DNA from: Primula veris
Taxonomy: Eukaryota > Streptophyta > Magnoliopsida > Ericales > Primulaceae
NCBI GenBank assembly: GCA_963682055.1
Contig: OY821741.1
Location: forward strand, 1,557,501 to 1,621,500
Length of the DNA stretch: 64,000 nt
Direction: 5' to 3'
The notes beneath the pieces were generated by a model, which saw only the letters and a list, made by a program, of their open reading frames with translations, searched no databases and had not been told where the DNA came from. The position numbers and the translations under genes were made by a program. Every line of letters begins with the position of its first letter. The first letter of the stretch is position 1. Positions 58,325 through 64,000 of the stretch are shown here, in pieces.

Positions 58325-60674
58325 TTATTTTTTTTTGTAACGACTAAATGTTTTAAAGTTGGACATAGGGAGCATCTTTCCCGTCGATGTTAATCTATCC
58401 GATGACGGCTCAGCAGACTCTTCGATTTCGTTTAGCTCCGTACGGCGTCTTTGTCGCTGCTGCGATTCTGGATGCGGCGCACGCTCGTGGGATGTAATTG
58501 TCAACCCCCGACTCCAACTGTCGGTGGACTGATGACTAGGATGATGCTCGTACGAACCAAATGATTGTCTATGATGATCGAACGGAACATCGGTCTGAAC
58601 GTAGTCCGACCCAGCAAAAGAAGAACGACGACGATGACCGCTTGAACTCGGACCCGGACCCTGATCTGTAGTCGGGTGTCGACCTCCAATCGATCTTCTA
58701 CCCCCGCTACTAGATTCGCCTCTTTCGTCAGGATGCCGACAACTTGAAGCCCTAGTGTAAGTTCGTGGGTCATAACGTAGGTCGTCATCACCATCGTCGT
58801 CGTCGTCGTCGTCCGACTGTTCATCAGCTGACCCATACGGATTCATACCCATTTGAGCGAACTCCGCACGTAGTAAGTCCACGTCCGTTTTAGATTTCAG
58901 CCGTTTGAACGATTTGAAACTGCGGTGCAACATCGCTTTCTGAAAAAAAAAAACAATACAAAACGATTTATTAGTATTGAAATATACAGAAAAAGAAGTA
59001 ACGATTTATTAGTAAAAAACGATTTAGTAGTTACCATTTTATTGAAGACACCCGTATTCTCCCGGAAACCGTGAGGGGGCGGGGCAAGTTCAGGTGGGTT
59101 TATGAAGATGCGGGTCCTCTCTCTATACCATCTCATGTAATCCGGTGACGTCCCTGACCCATATTCGCCGTTAATAAGACGGGTGTGGCGGTCATTCCAC
59201 ACGGCTATAAATTCTCCACAAAGTAAAGGTCAGTCGTGTTTTTGCCCAATCCCATATCTTCTATCATTGCCGTGACCCTGTCTTGGTTTCCAAATATATG
59301 TAGGGACCCGCTGCACAAAACCGAACTGTCTCATGAACCTGTCCGCGGGGTGGTACTCAATCTTCTCATTACAAATGAGAGGCACAGAACAATGCCACAT
59401 ATAACGGCCCCGCGTGCAGTATTCCGGATACTGATTGAGATCCCCGTAAGGTTGCCACACTATCTGTAATCATCAAATTAGAATATATAAACAATGGTTT
59501 AAAAATAGACGAGTAATAAATTCTGCGAACATAAGACCAATGCAAACATATACAACATATAATACGTAAGTTACATATAATACGAAAATTAAAATTTACC
59601 TGTTCAGGCGACATATTGTCAAACTGGTCACGTATGTGGACCACATTATGTCCGTAGACATATGGCGTAAGGTTAGTTTGCCTCCACATCTTCCATCTGT
59701 AATATACAAACAAAAACAGATAAACAATAAATATAACCGGCAGCTAAGTAAATGATAGATGACACAATAATATAAAAACGCAAATCCAATTCAAAAACTA
59801 AATAAATATCATACCTGTAACCGAGGGGGAACCTAGGCCAGCCCTCAGGTGGCTCGACATCTTCCGGCAGCTCTTCACACGGTCTAACCGGCAGTAGTCT
59901 GGTAATCGCCCACATATCCAGAAACATCACCGCCCCGCTTACTCCGTTTGTCTTACAACGTACCACCCTGCATAGATTAGCCTCTAACCAGGCCAGAAGA
60001 GCTGATCCCCAACTATACTCAGCACATGTGTCAAAATCCTCCAGAAATGGCAGAGGCCAGAGTGGAATCTGATCACTGCTCTTATCCGAAAACACATGTG
60101 CAGCCAGTAATAATAGCATGGCAGCCCTAGACTGATATAGCAAACGCTCCTCACTAGGGTTGGGGGGTAATTCACCGAAGGTGTGTAACATCCAATCAAG
60201 TCTAACTGTCAGACAGTTTACATCGACTTGATTGTCAGCCGGCCTAACACCCAACAAACTCTCCATCATAGCCAACCTGCTCGCCTTCGTGTCATTCCAC
60301 TCCGACCGGGTCACAGCAAGACCATCCACCCTCAGACCAAGCATAATCTCTACATCCTGTAAAGATATCCCCAACTCTCCCCCGACAAAATGGAACGTGT
60401 GCGACTCATCACGCCACCTATCAACTAAGGCTGTAATCAACCCTCGGTCTACGGTATAATTACCTATACTGTAAATACCGTAAAAACCAGCCCTAATGAT
60501 ATTTTGAACTACCCTTTCAGGCGTCGGTATCTGCCAACTATAATTATAAACCCTAATCTTATTGGCATCTCCTCCACCCGCTTCTCTGCCAGCATCCCAA
60601 GTCTGATTAGAAATGTGACCAGTCTGTCGTAAAATACCCAACCTCCCTTTAATATGTGGACCTGGGTCTGCCAT
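58325..60674 (-). pseudogene. Plant mobile domain (PMD/MAIN-like) gene of MULE-2, one nonsense codon
   Basis: Exons 60674-59815, 59696-59600, 59463-59035 and 58939-58325, all GT-AG and in phase, give 667 codons including the stop. It starts MADPGPHIKGRLGILRQTGH. The PMD core runs to about residue 460 (FHFVGGELGISLQDVEIMLG, WMLHTFGELPPNPSEERLLY, WQPYGDLNQYPEYCTRGRYM, RWYRERTRIFINPPE). The last exon gives an acidic stretch (DDDDDDDGDDD) and a long Ser/Arg/His-rich disordered tail. A single TGA at 59232-59230 replaces a Trp seen in MULE-1; otherwise the gene is intact. The four-exon structure, conserved in both copies, shows the gene was acquired with introns as genomic DNA and kept. Confidence 0.88.
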
Positions 60675-62360
60675 CCTAACTATGATAACCAAATATAACT
60701 CAATTAATGATAACCAAAAAATGATAACATAACCAATTAATAACCAATTAATGATAACCAAACAATGATAACTCAATGATAACAAATTAATGATAACCAA
60801 ACAATGATAACCAAACAATGATAACTCAATTATAACCAATTAATGATAACCAAACAATGATAACCAAACAATCATTTAATCATAAACCAAACAATAATAA
60901 TTCAATTTTTTAATCATAACCAAACACACATTTAATCATAAACCAAACAATAATAATTCAATTTTTTAATCATAACCAAACCCATTTAATCATAAACGAA
61001 ACAATAATAATTCAATTTTTTAATCATAACCAAACACACATTTTTTCATAAACCAAACAATAATAATTCAATTTTTTAATCATAACCAAACACACATTTA
61101 ATCATAACCAAACACACATTTTTTCATAAACCAAACAATAATAATTCAATTTTTTAATCATAACCAAACACACATTTAATCATAAACCAAACAATAATAA
61201 TTCAATTTTTTAATCATAACCAAACACACATTTTTTAATAAACCAAACAATAATAATTCAATTTTTTAATCATAACCAAACACACATTTTTTCATAAACC
61301 AAACAATAATAATTCAATTTTTTAATCATAACCAAACACACATTTAATCATAAACGAAACAATAATAATTCAATTTTTTAATCATAACCAAACACACATT
61401 TTTTCATAAACCAAACAATAATAATTCAATTTTTTAATCATAATCAAACACACATTTAATCATAACCAAACACACATTTTTTCATAAACCAAACAATAAT
61501 AATTCAATTTTTTAATCATAACCAAACACACATTTTTTCATAAACCAAACAATAATAATTCAATTTTTTAATCATAACCAAACACACATTTAATCATAAA
61601 CCAAACAATAATAATTCAATTTTTTAATCATAACCAAACCCATTTAATCATAAACCAAACACATTTAATCATAAACCAAACAATAATAACTCAATTTTTT
61701 AATCATAACCAAACACATTATCAACAATTCAAATTAACCAAACAAAATAAAAAAACATGCAAAAATGGGACAAATATCAACAATTATTAAAATTTCTATA
61801 ATTAATATAAACAAACAACAAACAATTATATATAGCTAAGTGAATTATGGTTTTGCATATTTTATATATTTTTTCCTATTTTACAAATTAAAATTACAAA
61901 AAATAAAAAAACATGCAAAAATGGGACAAATATCAACAATTATTAAAATTTCTATAATTAATATAAACAAACAACAAGCAATTATATATAGCTAAGTGAA
62001 TTATGGATTTGCATATTTTATATATTTTTTCCTATTTTACAAATTGAAATTACACAAAATAAATAATAAATTAGAGAATAAAAGATATACCTTCAATTAT
62101 GGATAAGTTTGATTGATGATTTGGGGTTTTTTGTTAATAAATTTGATAGTTAATGTGGTTGATTGATTTGGGTGATTTTTTGGGTTGAAAATTGGGGGGT
62201 TTTTGAGAGAAAGAGAGAGAGTGTAGAATAAAATTTTATTTTTTTAAAAAAAAACGTAAGATTCTGTTTTTTCCAGGGACTGTCTGTGTAATTTTCGCGC
62301 AGGGACTGACTGTGTAATTTTGAAAAGCAGGGACTGACTGTGTAATTTCTGCAGAAATTA
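60675..62360 (-). repeat. MULE-2 region before the PMD gene: expanded tandem array and direct repeats
   Basis: 60690-61720 is a tandem array with unit of roughly 55-65 bp containing AATAATAATTCAATTTTTTA and ATAACCAAACACACATTT, about 15 or more copies, against only about 370 bp of related repeats in MULE-1. 61740-62080 has two copies of the roughly 150-bp AGCTATATATAATTG-type segment, and 62268-62345 three copies of the GGGACTGACTGTGTAATTT phrase. All mirror MULE-1. This expansion explains much of the size difference between the copies. Confidence 0.85.
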
Positions 62361-62470
62361 CACAGACCGTAGATTTAATCTACGGTCTGTATAATTTAAT
62401 CCAAACCGTAGATTTAATCTACGGTTTGTATTAAATTATACAGACCGTAGATTAAATCTATGGTCTCTGC
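62361..62470. repeat. Subterminal palindrome cluster, right end of MULE-2
   Basis: Three palindromes with core CCGTAGATTTAATCTACGG and CAGAC/GTCTG or CAAAC/GTTTG arms. The outermost has one change (CTATGG), at the same place as one in MULE-1. Confidence 0.92.
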
Positions 62471-62508
62471 GTTTTAAAAGAAAAAATGTAGTGTAATAAG
62501 TGCACCAC

Positions 62509-62699
62509 CATGTAGAATCCCATAAATCCAGCTATAACGCACTCTTTTATTTATTTTTTCTCTCTCAAATTAATTTCAAGCACAGAATCCTCCCATGCTT
62601 GGGTGGTTGAGTGTTCAGAATCAGACGACAAAAATATGTAACTCCTCTAACAAAAATATTGACAATATTGGACCAAACACGCATGCCCTCTACTTGAAT
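62509..62699. other. Short spacer between MULE-2 and MULE-3
   Basis: 191 bp of single-copy-looking sequence starting with the right target duplication of MULE-2. Its last nine bases, TACTTGAAT, are the predicted left target duplication of MULE-3. Confidence 0.7.
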
Positions 62700-62739
62700 G
62701 AGCTTGGATTTTTATACTACAAAAAATCTGTAAAAACGC

Positions 62740-62922
62740 ATAAATCGTAGAAAAAATCTACGGTTTACAGTGTTTCTGTGCAAACCAAAGATTAATTACA
62801 GTGATTCACTGCAAACCGTAGATTAAATCTACAGTTTACAGCAGATTAATGCAGACCGTAGATTTAATCTACGGTTTACAGTAAATCACTGTAAACCGTA
62901 GATTAAATCAACGGTTTGCAGT
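62740..62922. repeat. Subterminal palindrome cluster of MULE-3
   Basis: About four to five palindromes of the CCGTAGATTTAATCTACGG type. The two outermost are eroded (CAAACCAAAGATTAATTACAG), the inner ones nearly perfect. Confidence 0.9.
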
Positions 62923-63457
62923 AATTTTCAGAATTTTTACATAAAATAAATTTAACAATTAAAATACTGAATATTTTTTTCAAATTAAACATGATTTTTT
63001 TAATAAAAAAAACTAAATGCCTTATTTTTAAAATTTTACATAAAATAAATTGCCAAAATTCTAACAATCTCTCAAAATAAACACAAAATTTACACAAAAA
63101 AAGTTGATGTGATAAATTTTATGTTTTTGGTTCATGTTATCTTTTTGTCAAGTGTATAAGTTGAGATTTATTGAAACATTAACTAAATCGTCAATTTTTG
63201 TGAAGTTTTTTTGGTTTGTTTTTAACACTTGTATAACGCAATATGAAACATTAACTAAATCGTCAATTTGGTGTCAATCGTCAATTTTATTGAATGAAAC
63301 AATCATAAATTATATAAATTTCATAAAAGAAATTAACTCAATATGCAAACATTAACTAAATTTCATAAAACATATTTATTAAACATGATACATCATATAA
63401 ATTTACAACAACTTGGAAAAAAGAGTAATTTACATAAAATTAAAAATAAAAAACTGA

Positions 63458-64000
63458 TTATGGACTTGATAGGTCTATAGCTTCTTCTTCATTTGCTTTT
63501 TGCTTTCCCGATTGCTTTTCCAGCGCCATATATAACTTGAAATTTGGTCGAAAAAGTTCCTTCCATGGCGCAGCAGCCTCAGTGCGTGTTTGTTCCCACC
63601 GTGCTATAATTCTTGGCATTGGGAAGATCCCTTCTTTAGGAATAATCTGAGCATAGTGACAACTGTTGACGTACACTATTACAGTCGGGATGTAATATGT
63701 CGTTCTAGGAGGCGGACCAGTATAAAGAGGTAAAAAAGTGGCGTTCCATACTTGTACCCCTCCATTTTTATTTGGCCATAAGGACAACAATACAATTGGC
63801 ATATTATAATGAGAAGCAATTAAAAAACCATAAGACGGAAATCTCATCCATTTGTCAGAAGAGGCGGGATTTGTAGGATGATAAAAATTCAAACTTGATA
63901 AAATATAATCATACCGGTAACCTTCAAAATCAAGACTCTCAAACAGCTCATAATAAACACCTTTCATTTGCTACAGCTCTTGAAACAACTCACATCTCAC
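63458..64000 (-). pseudogene. OTU segment of the MULE-3 transposase (partial)
   Basis: Open for 169 codons from Met 63967 to 63458, ending EAIDLSSP, with the probable catalytic-His segment NSCHYAQI. Just upstream is a TAG (63973-63971) at exactly the codon where MULE-2 also has TAG and MULE-1 has CAG; the frame then continues off the window edge. The rest of the transposase is outside the window. Confidence 0.8.

Larger units (their letters stand above)
53732..62508 (-). mobile_element. MULE-2: composite Mutator-like element, best preserved copy
   Basis: 8777 bp, opposite in orientation to MULE-1, flanked by the exact 9-bp duplication CATGTAGAA (53723-53731 and 62509-62517). The 40-bp TIRs (GAGGTTGGCTGTTTATAC at left; GTGGTGCACTTATTACAC read inward from the right) align without gaps, about three quarters identical, with each other and with the ends of MULE-1 and MULE-3. 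Gene order, subterminal palindromes and repeats mirror MULE-1. The distinct target duplication shows an independent insertion, not an inversion or segmental duplication. Confidence 0.93.
62700..64000 (-). mobile_element. MULE-3: third copy, cut by the right window edge
   Basis: The TIR 62700-62739 (GAGCTTGGATTTTTATAC to AAAACGC) aligns without gaps with MULE-1 and MULE-2 ends. It is followed by a palindrome cluster (62740-62922), the AT-rich 3' flank and the C-terminal OTU segment of the transposase in the same orientation as MULE-2. The other end is outside the window, so the target duplication cannot be tested here. Confidence 0.88.

Noticed and set aside
43113..62508. One large inverted duplication containing both MULEs
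   Set aside because: Each copy has its own exact 9-bp target duplication and different flanks.
43153..62922. CRISPR-like array of palindromic repeats
   Set aside because: Plant nuclear DNA, spacers of only about 6-30 bp, no cas genes, and placement tied to MULE ends.

Overview
This window is nuclear DNA of a flowering plant. The evidence is a multi-exon nuclear gene with GT-AG introns and a plastid-type leader, Copia retrotransposons with plant LTR and primer-site features, a Stowaway-type MITE, Mutator-like elements (MULEs) carrying plant-only domains (FAR1-type transposase, plant mobile domain) and TTTAGGG telomere-type repeats. A eudicot, perhaps an asterid, is my guess; the sequence alone does not fix the species.

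Layout. 1-267: first exon of an unidentified minus-strand gene running off the left edge. 3384-9766: a decayed Copia element that looks chimeric: the 5' LTR, gag and protease come from one lineage, the integrase core, RT, RNase H and 3' LTR from another. 9884-10083: a solo LTR of the first lineage with a 5-bp target duplication. 11082-11901: possible two-exon gene remnant. 15135-19969 (minus): a two-exon Werner-type 3'-5' exonuclease-fold protein whose 4.1-kb intron is full of diverged direct repeats and holds a MITE. 21230-22545: A-rich satellite-like array. 22996-23330: another LTR fragment. 25115-32404 (plus): phosphoribosylamine-glycine ligase (GARS, purine synthesis), with an early stop that removes a conserved C-terminus.

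34980-43027 (minus): a Sirevirus-like Copia element with gag, pol (protease deleted, one frameshift), an extra ORF between pol and the 3' LTR, a complete 1.2-kb 5' LTR and a truncated 3' LTR.

43113 to the right edge: three related MULEs. MULE-1 (43113-51433, plus) and MULE-2 (53732-62508, minus) each have matching 9-bp target duplications and 40-bp terminal inverted repeats. MULE-3 (from 62700, minus) is cut by the window edge. Each complete copy carries two genes in tandem: a four-exon plant mobile domain (PMD) gene, then a FAR1-type DDE transposase whose frame continues into an OTU-type cysteine protease domain. Clusters of palindromes (arms AAACCGTA/TACGGTTT) sit just inside the ends and between the genes. 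MULE-2 keeps a full-length 674-residue transposase frame; MULE-1 is more decayed. This composite MULE family is the most interesting system here.

Only GARS and perhaps the exonuclease-like gene look like ordinary host genes; the rest is transposon or repeat sequence.
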